Assembly (NCBI GenBank): GCA_007694115.1
Contig: RECJ01000192.1
Location: forward strand, 1-37,751
Length of the DNA: 37,751 nt
Direction of reading: 5' to 3'
DNA from: Leptolyngbya sp. DLM2.Bin27
GTDB taxonomy: Bacteria; Cyanobacteriota; Cyanobacteriia; Phormidesmidales; Phormidesmidaceae
Shown here piece after piece: positions 24,242 to 32,356 of this stretch. The notes below the pieces were generated by a model. It was not told the origin of the DNA, searched no databases, and saw only the letters and a list, made by a program, of their open reading frames with translations. The position numbers and the translations under genes were made by a program. Each line of letters opens with the position of its first letter. Position 1 is the stretch's first letter.

Positions 24242-25285
24242 ATGAGTTCCAATTCAGGTCATGCATCAAAGCCGCTCAGTATTGCTGTTATCGTTCCCGT
24301 TTACAATGGTGGCGAGAGCTTTCGCCGCTGTCTTGACAGCCTGAGGCAGTCGAGCCGACAGCCCGATGAGGTGATTGTCGTGGCCGATGGTGACACAGAT
24401 GGCTCTTGGCAGGTGGCAGAAGACTATGGGACAAGGGTTTTTCGCTACGACTCGGCCGGAGGCCCAGCCCGGGCCCGCAACCAGGGCGCTAAACTCTCCC
24501 AGAGCGATCTACTGTTTTTTATCGATGCCGATGTCACGGTGGGCAAAGACACTATCTTAAGCATTGAGAAAGCCTTCCAGGAAGATGTTAACCTAGCCGC
24601 ACTGATTGGCTCCTACGACGATCAGCCCGGAGCTGACAACTTCCTATCGCAATACAAAAACCTGTTTCACCACTACACCCATCAGGTGTCATCTGAGCAA
24701 GCCTCGACCTTTTGGGGTGCCTGTGGGGCCATTCGCGCAGAAGCGTTTAGGGCAGTGGGCGGGTTTGACGAGCGCTACCGCAAGCCCTGCGTCGAAGACA
24801 TTGAGTTGGGCTATCGGCTCAAGCGAGCTGGGTATACCATTCGCCTGTGTAAGCATATTCAGGTCAAGCACCTAAAGTGTTGGCAACCGGTCTCGCTGCT
24901 ACGGGCCGAAATTTTTTACCGCGCCCTGCCCTGGACAGAGCTTATTCTCAGTCAGAGCCAGCCGATGAATGACCTCAATCTTGACCGCACCAACCAACTC
25001 AGTGTTGGGCTGAGCTTTATGGCGCTGGGATGCCTGGTAGGCGGAGGGATCAACCCTTTTCTCTGGATTGTGGCGGTCGCCGCGATGATAGGGCTACTGA
25101 TCATTAATCAGCGGGTTTATCGCTTCTTTTGGCGAAAGCGAGGGCCGCTGTTTACCCTAAGAGTGATTCCCTGGCACTGGTTTTATTTTTTATACGGCGG
25201 CGCAGCCTTTGCCTATGGCACGATGATCTATCGATATCGACAATTTGCTACTCTTGTTGATAGTCAACGCCCTTCTCAAGTTTGA
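24242..25285 (+). CDS. Family 2 glycosyltransferase with C-terminal membrane segments
   Basis: A 347-residue protein. GT-A domain: IAVIVPVYNGGESFRRCLDS (about 14-33), GDTDGSW, and the nucleotide-sugar/metal-binding LFFIDADVTVG. An acceptor-side GACGAIRAEAFRAVGGFDE and the ED-containing CVEDIELGYRLKRAGY complete the fold. Two hydrophobic segments lie near 260-290 and around 310-330. It probably adds one sugar to a lipid-linked or membrane-bound acceptor. First gene of a five-gene plus-strand locus; 37 bp separate it from the flavoprotein gene. Confidence 0.88.
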   Translation: MSSNSGHASKPLSIAVIVPVYNGGESFRRCLDSLRQSSRQPDEVIVVADGDTDGSWQVAEDYGTRVFRYDSAGGPARARNQGAKLSQSDLLFFIDADVTVGKDTILSIEKAFQEDVNLAALIGSYDDQPGADNFLSQYKNLFHHYTHQVSSEQASTFWGACGAIRAEAFRAVGGFDERYRKPCVEDIELGYRLKRAGYTIRLCKHIQVKHLKCWQPVSLLRAEIFYRALPWTELILSQSQPMNDLNLDRTNQLSVGLSFMALGCLVGGGINPFLWIVAVAAMIGLLIINQRVYRFFWRKRGPLFTLRVIPWHWFYFLYGGAAFAYGTMIYRYRQFATLVDSQRPSQV

Positions 25286-25322
25286 TTAAAACGTGTTTTT
25301 ACCTAATTTTGGAGCTGAATCA

Positions 25323-26789
25323 ATGCAGTCTTTACCTGTAGTTATCATTGGCGGCGGGCCGGCTGGTTTAACCGCAGGCTATGAGCTTATGAAGCACGGT
25401 AAAAAGTCGGTGGTGCTCGAAAAAGCAGATAAGGTAGGCGGCATTTCTCGCACTGAAACCTACAAGGGCTATCGCTTTGATATTGGCGGTCACCGCTTTT
25501 TCACTAAAGTCAGCGAAGTTCAAGAAGTTTGGAAAGAGATTTTAGGTAACGACTTTATTCAAACACCTCGAATGTCGCGTATCTATTACGATAATAAGTT
25601 TTACGACTATCCGCTGTCGTTGATCAAGACGCTGAAAAACCTTGGCCCCGTCACCAGCACCCTGATTCTCTTTAGCTACCTCAAGGCCAAAGCTCATAAG
25701 TACATGAACCCTGGCATTGAGGCCGAAACCTTTGAGGAATGGGTAATCGACTGCTTTGGTGAGCGTCTCTACCGAATTTTCTTTAAGACCTACACTGAGA
25801 AGGTTTGGGGTATTCCCTGTAGTCAAATTCGTGCCGACTGGGCAGCCCAGCGCATTCAAAACATGTCGCTCAAGCAGGCAGTGATCAATGCAGTTTTTGG
25901 CAGCCAGAACGCTAAGAGCCTGATCAAGAAATTTGACTACCCCCGGCTTGGCCCCGGCATGATGTGGGAGCGCTGCCAAGAACTGCTCGATATGTATGGG
26001 TCGCCGGTTCACCTCAATACTGAGGTTGTTCGAGTAGAGCGTGAGGGCAATCGGGTTACCAAGGTGGTAGCCCAACAAGGCGATCAGACCTTTGATCTGG
26101 TGGGCGATCATTTCATCAATTCTATGCCTATTTCTCTGCTGCTAAATCGCCTCGATCCGCTGCCCCCTGAGGAGGTGCTGGCGGCAGCCCGGGGGCTCCA
26201 GTATCGCGATTTTTTGATTGTGTCGTTGATTATTGATCAGCCCGATCTTTTCCCCGATAACTGGCTGTATATTCATAGCCCTGAGTTTAAAGTAGGGCGC
26301 ATTCAGAACTTCAAAAATTGGAGTCCTGAAATGGTGCCAGACCCCAGCAAAACCTGCCTCGGCATGGAGTATTTTTGCAGCGAAGGTGATGACCTATGGG
26401 AAATGTCTAACGAGCAGCTGATTGATCTGGCCTCTGAGGAAATTACCCGTCTAGGCCTTGGAGTCAAGCGTAAGGATGTGGAAGACGGCTGCATAATTCG
26501 CCAGTTTAAGGCATACCCAGTGTACGATGGCGAATATCGGCAGCATCTCAAGGTTTTGGAAGACTACATTCGCGGCTTTGAGAATCTGCAAACCGTAGGC
26601 CGCAACGGCATGCACCGCTACAACAACCAAGACCACTCGATGTTGTCGGCACTCTTGGCGGTCAAGAATATCATGGGCGAAAACCACGACATTTGGAACA
26701 TCAACGTTGAGCGCTCGTACCACGAAAACTTCACCGACCAGGAATGGTCGAAGCTCAAGCCTGGGGGTAAGCTAGTGCCCGTCGGGTAG
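25323..26789 (+). CDS. FAD-dependent oxidoreductase, UDP-galactopyranose-mutase/amine-oxidase type
   Basis: A 488-residue cytosolic flavoprotein. The Rossmann motif GGGPAGLTAGYE lies at residues 10-21, followed by VVLEKADKVGGISRTE and YRFDIGGHRFF. The C-terminal FAD-binding part is GRNGMHRYNNQDHSM. The pattern is that of the UDP-galactopyranose mutase / protoporphyrinogen-oxidase-like superfamily often seen in polysaccharide clusters; a true mutase would make UDP-galactofuranose. I cannot tell mutase from another amine-oxidase-fold activity. ATG 25323 is chosen over GTG 25293 because GGAG lies about eight bases upstream. Its position between glycosyltransferases suggests a sugar-nucleotide or glycan modification role. 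Confidence 0.85.
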   Translation: MQSLPVVIIGGGPAGLTAGYELMKHGKKSVVLEKADKVGGISRTETYKGYRFDIGGHRFFTKVSEVQEVWKEILGNDFIQTPRMSRIYYDNKFYDYPLSLIKTLKNLGPVTSTLILFSYLKAKAHKYMNPGIEAETFEEWVIDCFGERLYRIFFKTYTEKVWGIPCSQIRADWAAQRIQNMSLKQAVINAVFGSQNAKSLIKKFDYPRLGPGMMWERCQELLDMYGSPVHLNTEVVRVEREGNRVTKVVAQQGDQTFDLVGDHFINSMPISLLLNRLDPLPPEEVLAAARGLQYRDFLIVSLIIDQPDLFPDNWLYIHSPEFKVGRIQNFKNWSPEMVPDPSKTCLGMEYFCSEGDDLWEMSNEQLIDLASEEITRLGLGVKRKDVEDGCIIRQFKAYPVYDGEYRQHLKVLEDYIRGFENLQTVGRNGMHRYNNQDHSMLSALLAVKNIMGENHDIWNINVERSYHENFTDQEWSKLKPGGKLVPVG

Positions 26790-26834
26790 CCAGCGATTGC
26801 GCGGGCCGCTTGAGCACATCAGCGAGGAGACGTT

Positions 26835-27758
26835 ATGAGTGGATCTGAAGTCCCCTTTGTGTCGGTGATTATCCCGGTCTTCAACGACGGGGAACGACTG
26901 CGGCTGTGTTTGGCCGCCCTAGCTGAGCAAACCTACGTGCGATCGCGCTTTGAGATCATCGTGGTCGACAACGGCTCTGATGACGTTGAGCAGATCAAGA
27001 CGATAGTAGCGGCCTACAATAACGCGGCGCTAGCGGTGGAGCCCATCCCTGGCTCCTACGCGGCCCGCAACCGGGGGCTAGCTCTGGCAAAAGGAGAGGT
27101 GATCGCCTTTACCGATGCCGACTGCATTCCTGCAGCAGACTGGCTAGAGAGAGGGGTGGCGCGGCTGGTTCAGCTGCCTAACTGTGGGCAAGTAGTGGGC
27201 AAGGTCAATCTGTTTTTTGCCGATTCCCAGCGCCCCACGGCGGTAGAGCTTTACGAAAGTCTGACGGCTTTTCCCCAGGAGCGGCTTTTACGTGAACAGC
27301 GCGGCGGAGCCACCGCCAACGTGCTGACCTGGCGACGGGTGATCGATCAGGTTGGGCCGTTTGACAGTCAGCTGAAATCAAACGGTGATCTAGAGTGGGG
27401 ACGACGGGTGTTTGAAGCTGGATTTCAGCAGGTCTATGCCGATGAGGTACAGGTAGGACATCCGGCACGGCAGTCGCTCAGGGAGTTGTATCAACGCACG
27501 GTGCGATTAGCGGGCGGTTACTACGATGTGCAGCTCAAGCAGGCTCGAACCCTAGGGCAGCGCCAGAGGGTTTTTGTGCAGGCTCTGCTGCGAAATCTGG
27601 TGCCGCCAGTGTTTTTTGTGGTCAATGCCTTTGGCGATACGCGGCTTAAAAATCTAGATCACAAATTTAAAGTGTCGTCGGTGATGGTGATTGTGCGCTA
27701 CATCAGCGCTTGGGAAACTCTACGACTTAAATTTGGCGGAGCATCCAGTCGGAATTGA
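26835..27758 (+). CDS. Family 2 glycosyltransferase
   Basis: A 307-residue GT-A enzyme. VSVIIPVFNDGERLRLCLAA lies near the N-terminus, FEIIVVDNGSDDVEQI follows, and the DxD motif is IAFTDADCIPAADW. GATANVLTWRRVIDQVGPFD and GDLEWGRRVFEAGF are the acceptor-side motifs. A weakly hydrophobic stretch near residue 255 may touch the membrane. GAGGAG lies 7-12 bases upstream of the ATG. It follows the flavoprotein by 45 bp. The sugar and acceptor are unknown. Confidence 0.88.
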   Translation: MSGSEVPFVSVIIPVFNDGERLRLCLAALAEQTYVRSRFEIIVVDNGSDDVEQIKTIVAAYNNAALAVEPIPGSYAARNRGLALAKGEVIAFTDADCIPAADWLERGVARLVQLPNCGQVVGKVNLFFADSQRPTAVELYESLTAFPQERLLREQRGGATANVLTWRRVIDQVGPFDSQLKSNGDLEWGRRVFEAGFQQVYADEVQVGHPARQSLRELYQRTVRLAGGYYDVQLKQARTLGQRQRVFVQALLRNLVPPVFFVVNAFGDTRLKNLDHKFKVSSVMVIVRYISAWETLRLKFGGASSRN

Positions 27759-27829
27759 GAAGAGTAATGTGCGTACTGCATTTTAGTCGCTAATTTTCCG
27801 GGTCTTCAGAGCCTTTACGAACCTATGCC

Positions 27830-28747
27830 ATGGACAGTTTTTCCCCGTTATTCTCGATTGTTATTCCCACCTACAACCGGCCCGAGCGCCTGGCTAGCTG
27901 TCTGCACAGCCTGACTCAGCTCAGCTACCCCTGCGATCGCTTCGAGGTCATTGTGGTGGACGACGGCAGCAGCCCCTCGATCGCCCCGGTGACCGAGCCC
28001 TTTGAGTTGGCCCTCAATCTCACCCTGCTGCGTCAAGAAAACAGCGGCCCCGCCTGCGCCCGCAATGCGGGTGCCGCCCAGGCCCAGGCCCAGTACCTGG
28101 TGTTTACTGACGATGATTGCCAGCCTTATCCCGACTGGCTGACGGCCCTAGAGACGGCGCTGCGCCGTCAGCAGACTGCTCTGGTGGGTGGCTACACCGT
28201 CAATGCACTGCCTGAGAATCCGTTTTCAACCGCCAGCCAGCTCCTGATCGACTATCTGTACGACTACTACAACAGTCACCACCAGCCCAGCTTTTTTGCC
28301 TCAAATAACTTTGCCATGGCTAGCGAGCAGTTTCAGCAGCTGGGAGGGTTTGACACCTCCTTTCCGCTAGCAGCGGGGGAAGATCGGGAATTTTGCGATC
28401 GCTGGCTCCAGCAGGGCCTGCCCCTGGCTTATGCTCCCGAGGCTAAAGTTAGGCACACCCACCACCTGTCACTGCGGCGATTTTGGCGGCAGCATTTTAA
28501 CTATGGTCGGGGAGCCTACTGTTTTCACCAAGTCAGGGCTCGTCGGGCCGATGAGCCGGTTAAGGTAGAACCCTTGAAATTCTACTGGCAGCTGCTGACG
28601 TACCCCCTCTCACGCCAGCCTCAGATTCGGGCTATGACCTTGTCGGGGTTGCTATTTTTATCTCAGGTGGCCAACGTGGCTGGATTTTTCTGGGAGCGCA
28701 GTCAACAGAAGTCCTCGGTTACTTCGACGCCAGCAGCTTCCTGCTAG
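27830..28747 (+). CDS. Family 2 glycosyltransferase
   Basis: A 305-residue GT-A enzyme similar in plan to its upstream neighbour: FSIVIPTYNRPERLASCLHS, FEVIVVDDGSSPSI, the metal-binding YLVFTDDDCQPYPDWL, then NNFAMASEQFQQLGGFDTSF and GEDREFCDRWLQQG. Its HTHHLSLRRFWRQHFNYGRG segment is typical of this subfamily. The two genes may come from an old duplication but are clearly different in sequence. It lies 71 bp after the previous glycosyltransferase gene. Confidence 0.88.
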   Translation: MDSFSPLFSIVIPTYNRPERLASCLHSLTQLSYPCDRFEVIVVDDGSSPSIAPVTEPFELALNLTLLRQENSGPACARNAGAAQAQAQYLVFTDDDCQPYPDWLTALETALRRQQTALVGGYTVNALPENPFSTASQLLIDYLYDYYNSHHQPSFFASNNFAMASEQFQQLGGFDTSFPLAAGEDREFCDRWLQQGLPLAYAPEAKVRHTHHLSLRRFWRQHFNYGRGAYCFHQVRARRADEPVKVEPLKFYWQLLTYPLSRQPQIRAMTLSGLLFLSQVANVAGFFWERSQQKSSVTSTPAASC

Positions 28748-28813
28748 TAGCCAAAGGCGGCAATACCCCCCTATTCCCGCAAGGCGTAGTCACTGGAATA
28801 CAGAGAACTCCTG

Positions 28814-28848
28814 TTCTGCCTTCTGCCTTCTGCCTTCTGCCTTCTGCC
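28814..28848. repeat. Five tandem copies of heptamer TTCTGCC
   Basis: A perfect 5 x 7-bp array between two genes of the glycan locus, followed by a broken copy TTCCTG. Tandem heptamers of this sort (short tandemly repeated repetitive sequences) are well known between genes in filamentous cyanobacteria. Confidence 0.9.
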
Positions 28849-28942
28849 TTCCTGTACTAGTCTGCTAGGTCGGCGTCGGCCCTGGCGCTGACTAAAGGTC
28901 TGCCCAGCTTTTTTCTACTGAGTTTAGAGATCTTTTTCCGCC

Positions 28943-30175
28943 ATGAAACTGCAATCCTTCAGCCATTCCCAGCAAAAGATTCTCTTTCTTTGCGGCATTA
29001 CCGCTATCTATCTAGCGATTGTGGCCTGGCTCGATTTTTTGCAGGGCCCTCCCTGGTGGGATGAAGTCAATTTCTGGAAGTCGAGCCTGACCTTTAGCGA
29101 TAGCCTACTGCCATCGCTCTCTGACCTGCGGGAGTATCACAGCTTGAATACCCCCCTACCCTTCATGATTTTTGGTTTTCTGGAGTACCTGTTTAACCAG
29201 GGTATGGTGGCAGGACGACTGTTAAATTTAATTTTATCTCTGGGCATCGTGGTTGTCATTGGCTGGCCCAGCAAGCAAAAGGGCAGTCGGGCCATTTTGT
29301 GTTTGATTGGGCTATTTTTATGCCCGTATTTTTTATTCCTGAGCGGTCGGCTCTACACCGAAATGATTGCCTGCACCTGGGTGCTGCTGGGGTTTGTGAC
29401 CTACGTGCACGATCGCCACTGGTTGAGCTGCCTGGCCTTTGTTTTGGCAATTTCCTCGCGGCAGTACATGCTGGCTTTTCCGATGGCGATCGCCACCTAC
29501 GAGTTTTTGGCGACAGCCAACCAATACCGCCAGGGGCAGACGGTCGGTCAGCACCAGCGCTGGTTGGCCCCAGCCCTGGCCAGTCTGTCAATCTTGGGCT
29601 GGGTAGCGCTGTTTGGCGGGCTTGCTCCCGCCAGTGCGATTGTTGCTCATGCTCCCGAAGTCCAACAAAGCAAATGGGCGCTGACCCCCGGTGGCACAAT
29701 CAACTTTCTAGCCTTTGTTGGCGTTTATATTGTCATTCCAGAATGGCTGCTGTTTCGCCCTCCCAACCCCCTGCAGTCGCTGCGCAAAAACCAGAAACCA
29801 TGGTTGCTCATAGCTGCTGGGCTGCTGGTTTTTTGCCTGATTTTTCCACCCTTAGATACCCCCTACGGCAATATGGGCAAGGTGGCCGATCTGCTGCCGT
29901 TTTACGGGATGGTGATGGCGATGTACTACGGTCTGGCCCTGCTCACCTGCCTGCGCTTTGCCAAGCCAGATTTGCTGTTCTGGATCGTGGTGTTTAACGC
30001 CCTGATTATGATGAAAGCTATCCCCTGGGATCGCTACGTACTGCCATTGGCGGTCGCGTTTTGGTACCTCAAATCGATCCGCTATCCGGAAACCCTCTAC
30101 GCAGCTGACCCATACGCAGCTGACCCATACGCAGCTGACCCGCCCCAGGCCAACCCTGAAACCCGGCCCGCTTAG
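28943..30175 (+). CDS. Polytopic membrane protein, GT-C glycosyltransferase-like
   Basis: A 410-residue integral membrane protein with about nine to ten hydrophobic segments. The first extracytoplasmic loop begins with PPWWDEVNFWKSS, where the acidic pair DE is placed as in GT-C transferases that use polyprenyl-phosphate sugars, followed by EYHSLNTPLPFMIFGFLEYL. I did not identify a specific family. The hydrophilic C-terminus holds YAADP three times, from a 15-bp tandem repeat. It ends the glycan locus 195 bp after the third GT2 gene and faces psaK across a strong hairpin. It probably transfers a lipid-linked sugar on the periplasmic side; this is inference. Confidence 0.7.
   Translation: MKLQSFSHSQQKILFLCGITAIYLAIVAWLDFLQGPPWWDEVNFWKSSLTFSDSLLPSLSDLREYHSLNTPLPFMIFGFLEYLFNQGMVAGRLLNLILSLGIVVVIGWPSKQKGSRAILCLIGLFLCPYFLFLSGRLYTEMIACTWVLLGFVTYVHDRHWLSCLAFVLAISSRQYMLAFPMAIATYEFLATANQYRQGQTVGQHQRWLAPALASLSILGWVALFGGLAPASAIVAHAPEVQQSKWALTPGGTINFLAFVGVYIVIPEWLLFRPPNPLQSLRKNQKPWLLIAAGLLVFCLIFPPLDTPYGNMGKVADLLPFYGMVMAMYYGLALLTCLRFAKPDLLFWIVVFNALIMMKAIPWDRYVLPLAVAFWYLKSIRYPETLYAADPYAADPYAADPPQANPETRPA
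30099..30143. repeat. Three tandem copies of a 15-bp in-frame unit
   Basis: TACGCAGCTGACCCA is repeated three times near the end of the membrane protein gene (the last copy ends in CCG), encoding YAADP repeats in its C-terminal tail. The period keeps the reading frame. Confidence 0.85.
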
Positions 30176-30200
30176 CCGGAGCAGCCCTGGCGACCTGCTC

Positions 30201-30229
30201 CTCCCCTTTGGCCTTTGGCCAAAGGGGAG
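30201..30229. terminator. Hairpin between convergent genes
   Basis: CTCCCCTTTGGCC (30201-30213) and GGCCAAAGGGGAG (30217-30229) form a perfect 13-bp stem with a TTT loop. It lies between the ends of the GT-C-like gene (30175) and psaK (30249). There is no U-tract, but the symmetric placement suggests it serves both transcripts. Confidence 0.6.
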
Positions 30230-30248
30230 ACATTCTAGGCAGCAGCGG

Positions 30249-30533
30249 TCAAAGTGCCCCGATGTTGGCCAGGCCCAAAATTACGCCAGCGCCGATCAGG
30301 TGGCCAAAACTAGTGGTGGCCAGTACGGCGGGCAAGCCAAAGCCACCAAACAGGTTAGGCGATGGCATCGCGGGCGGGGCACTCGGATATTTAATAGTGA
30401 ATTTGCCGAAGGCAATGGCCAGAATGTTGCAGGCAATCATGACGGCCGCCACCTTGGGGCTCCAGCTCAGGGTATTGGGAACCGCAGCCAAAAGAGGAAT
30501 AAATGCCAATGTACCAGCCTCCATAAAGTGCAT
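30249..30533 (-). CDS. psaK: Photosystem I reaction centre subunit PsaK
   Basis: A 94-residue thylakoid membrane subunit at the edge of photosystem I that binds chlorophyll and helps attach antenna proteins. Two membrane helices are visible (VAAVMIACNILAIAFG and AVLATTSFGHLIGAGVILGL) around the conserved SPNLFGGFGLPA loop. TLSWSPKV before helix 1 is also typical. The N-terminus (MHFMEAGTLAFIPLLAAV) is that of the precursor form. Confidence 0.95.
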   Translation of the reverse strand: MHFMEAGTLAFIPLLAAVPNTLSWSPKVAAVMIACNILAIAFGKFTIKYPSAPPAMPSPNLFGGFGLPAVLATTSFGHLIGAGVILGLANIGAL

Positions 30534-30711
30534 TTAGATCGGCAGAGTGCCTGCCTAAGGCTTACTTTTCCACGGGTGCGGGAATTTCGGCTGTCTGCTG
30601 TAGCAAGACTTTACATTTGGCTAGGGCCGCCCAGCGTTTAGGATACAAGGTGTACCCCGATCTCGCTTGGCTCTCCCCAACCACTGTTGCCCCCTGTACC
30701 CCCCAGCACCT

Positions 30712-31137
30712 ATGGAACGAGGACTACTCTGGCTACCCCTACTGGCGGCGTTTATCGGCCTAGCCTGGGCTGGCTGGCACGAATTTCAGAAGGTGCAGGC
30801 CTACGAGGCCTGGGCTACTGGGTTTGACCGCAGTAAGTACGACATCCTCGCCATATTGGGGCAGCGCGGCGAGCACCTCACCTGGGGGCGGCCTACCCGC
30901 CGAGGGCCGATCGACCTCATCACCCTGCCGCTGCACAAAATCGCCACCCTACAGCTCCAGGTCAATGGTCAGCCTGTGGCTGACGGCGATCTGCCTGCCA
31001 AGGGAAAGGTTGAGCTGACCTTGACCACAGACGGTGGCGACACCTATAGCATTCCTTTTACTGACAGCGATTTGGCTCGCCGCTGGGAAAAAGCGTTGCA
31101 TCAATCTCTTCAAGCGCTAAAATCGGCATCAGCCTAA
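30712..31137 (+). CDS. Small membrane-anchored protein of unknown function
   Basis: A 141-residue protein starting MERGLLWLPLLAAFIGLAWAG, a single N-terminal membrane helix or uncleaved signal, followed by a soluble domain with strands such as KIATLQLQVNGQPV and KVELTLTTDGGDTYSIPF. ATG 30712 is chosen over an upstream TTG frame because it places the hydrophobic segment at the N-terminus. It lies 98 bp before ftsQ and on the same strand. I do not know its family. A role at the envelope is inference. Confidence 0.65.
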   Translation: MERGLLWLPLLAAFIGLAWAGWHEFQKVQAYEAWATGFDRSKYDILAILGQRGEHLTWGRPTRRGPIDLITLPLHKIATLQLQVNGQPVADGDLPAKGKVELTLTTDGGDTYSIPFTDSDLARRWEKALHQSLQALKSASA

Positions 31138-31235
31138 AGGCGGCCCAGGATTGGCAAGGGTTTTGCCCCCGATCGCTGCGGCCTGCGTTTTGTGGCAGCT
31201 CCGATCGCCGGGCTAGCTAGCCCTCACCTGATGCC

Positions 31236-32081
31236 ATGACCCGCGTTTCTCCCCTTTCCCGTGACCAAATTAAAACTCGACGCCAAAGCCTCCGGCGGCG
31301 GCGGCGGATTGCTATCGGCCAAACCCTGTGGCGGTTTTGGGCGCTCTCTGGACTCACCGTTGCTGTGTTTTGGGGTACTACTCGCCCCACCTGGCTGATC
31401 CATAGCCCCGATCAGATCAACGTCAGCGGTAACCATCTGCTCAGCGATCAGGCAGTACAAAATCTGATCCCCCTAGAGTATCCGCAGCCGCTGATGAAAG
31501 TAGAACCTGAAATTTTGGCCCGGCAGCTGCGCGATCGCGGCCCCATTGTCTCAGCCGAAGTCACCCGGCAGCTGCTACCGCCCCGGCTCAATGTGCGGGT
31601 AGAAGAGCGCGTCCCGGTAGCCCTGGTGCTGCCCGTCGGCAAGGGCGATCGCACCACCGATACCCAGTTTCTCCAAGCCGGGTTTCTCGACGCCCAGGGC
31701 GCTTGGATGCCCCTGGCCAGCTTTGGCATCGGCCCGGCCTCCCCACAGCTGCCTACTCTTCAGCTGCGGGGCATTCAACCCCAGTACCAGCGCTACTGGC
31801 CTCAGATCTACGACACCATTAGCAGCAGCCCAGTTGCCATCACCGAGATCGACTGGCAAGACCCCAACAACCTGGTGCTAGAGACCATCTTGGGCACAGT
31901 GTACCTGGGCCCCTACTCTCCAGAACTAGAGCAGCAGCTGGCCACCCTAGACCGAATGCGCCACTTACCCGACCAGCTTGCCGACTCCGAGGTCGCCCGC
32001 ATTGATCTGAGCAACCCCGATGTACCGACAATTGCGGTGGTAGAAGTTCCTAGGACTGGGGCGGCAAATGCCGGCCCTTGA
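31236..32081 (+). CDS. ftsQ: Cell division protein FtsQ
   Basis: A 281-residue bitopic divisome protein. A basic cytosolic N-terminus (RQSLRRRRRIA) precedes a membrane helix at about 32-50. Then comes the POTRA domain: INVSGNHLLSDQAVQNLIPL, VSAEVTRQLLPPRLNVRVEERVPVAL. The C-terminal beta domain includes ITEIDWQDPNNLVLETILG and VARIDLSNPDVPTIAVV. It links early and late division proteins. It lies directly upstream of ftsZ, as in many cyanobacteria. Confidence 0.93.
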   Translation: MTRVSPLSRDQIKTRRQSLRRRRRIAIGQTLWRFWALSGLTVAVFWGTTRPTWLIHSPDQINVSGNHLLSDQAVQNLIPLEYPQPLMKVEPEILARQLRDRGPIVSAEVTRQLLPPRLNVRVEERVPVALVLPVGKGDRTTDTQFLQAGFLDAQGAWMPLASFGIGPASPQLPTLQLRGIQPQYQRYWPQIYDTISSSPVAITEIDWQDPNNLVLETILGTVYLGPYSPELEQQLATLDRMRHLPDQLADSEVARIDLSNPDVPTIAVVEVPRTGAANAGP

Positions 32082-32356
32082 CCCCTAGCGGATGCCGCTA
32101 CCACACAATGCCTAACCTACTACATCCATCTATGGGGCGGTCTTTTCGGGATAAATATTTCGTCCTTCAATATATTTAGGCCAGGACATGGATTTTTCTG
32201 GTTTCAGTGGTCAAACTGGGCAGTCAAAAACTTGCTCAGGTGATTTGGTTTTTTCCATCGAAGTACTCTATAGTTGTCTAGAATCATCGGGGTTTAGATT
32301 TCTTAGGACTTAGGTGTTATCTTCTGTTATCTACTTATGTATGGGTAATTAATATA
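32082..32356. promoter_or_regulatory. AT-rich ftsZ leader with candidate promoter
   Basis: These 275 bases between ftsQ and ftsZ are clearly more AT-rich than the flanks and hold no gene. A plausible promoter is TTGGTT (32245-32250), an 18-bp spacer and TATAGT (32269-32274). This would give ftsZ its own transcript with a leader of about 75 bases. A direct repeat GTTATCT-TCT-GTTATCT lies in the leader. Confidence 0.35.

Noticed and set aside
24242..30175. Glycan locus considered as a complete capsule/exopolysaccharide operon or genomic island
   Set aside because: No polymerase, flippase, export or mobility genes are present, no integrase or tRNA flanks were seen, and the body of the genes has composition similar to the neighbours.
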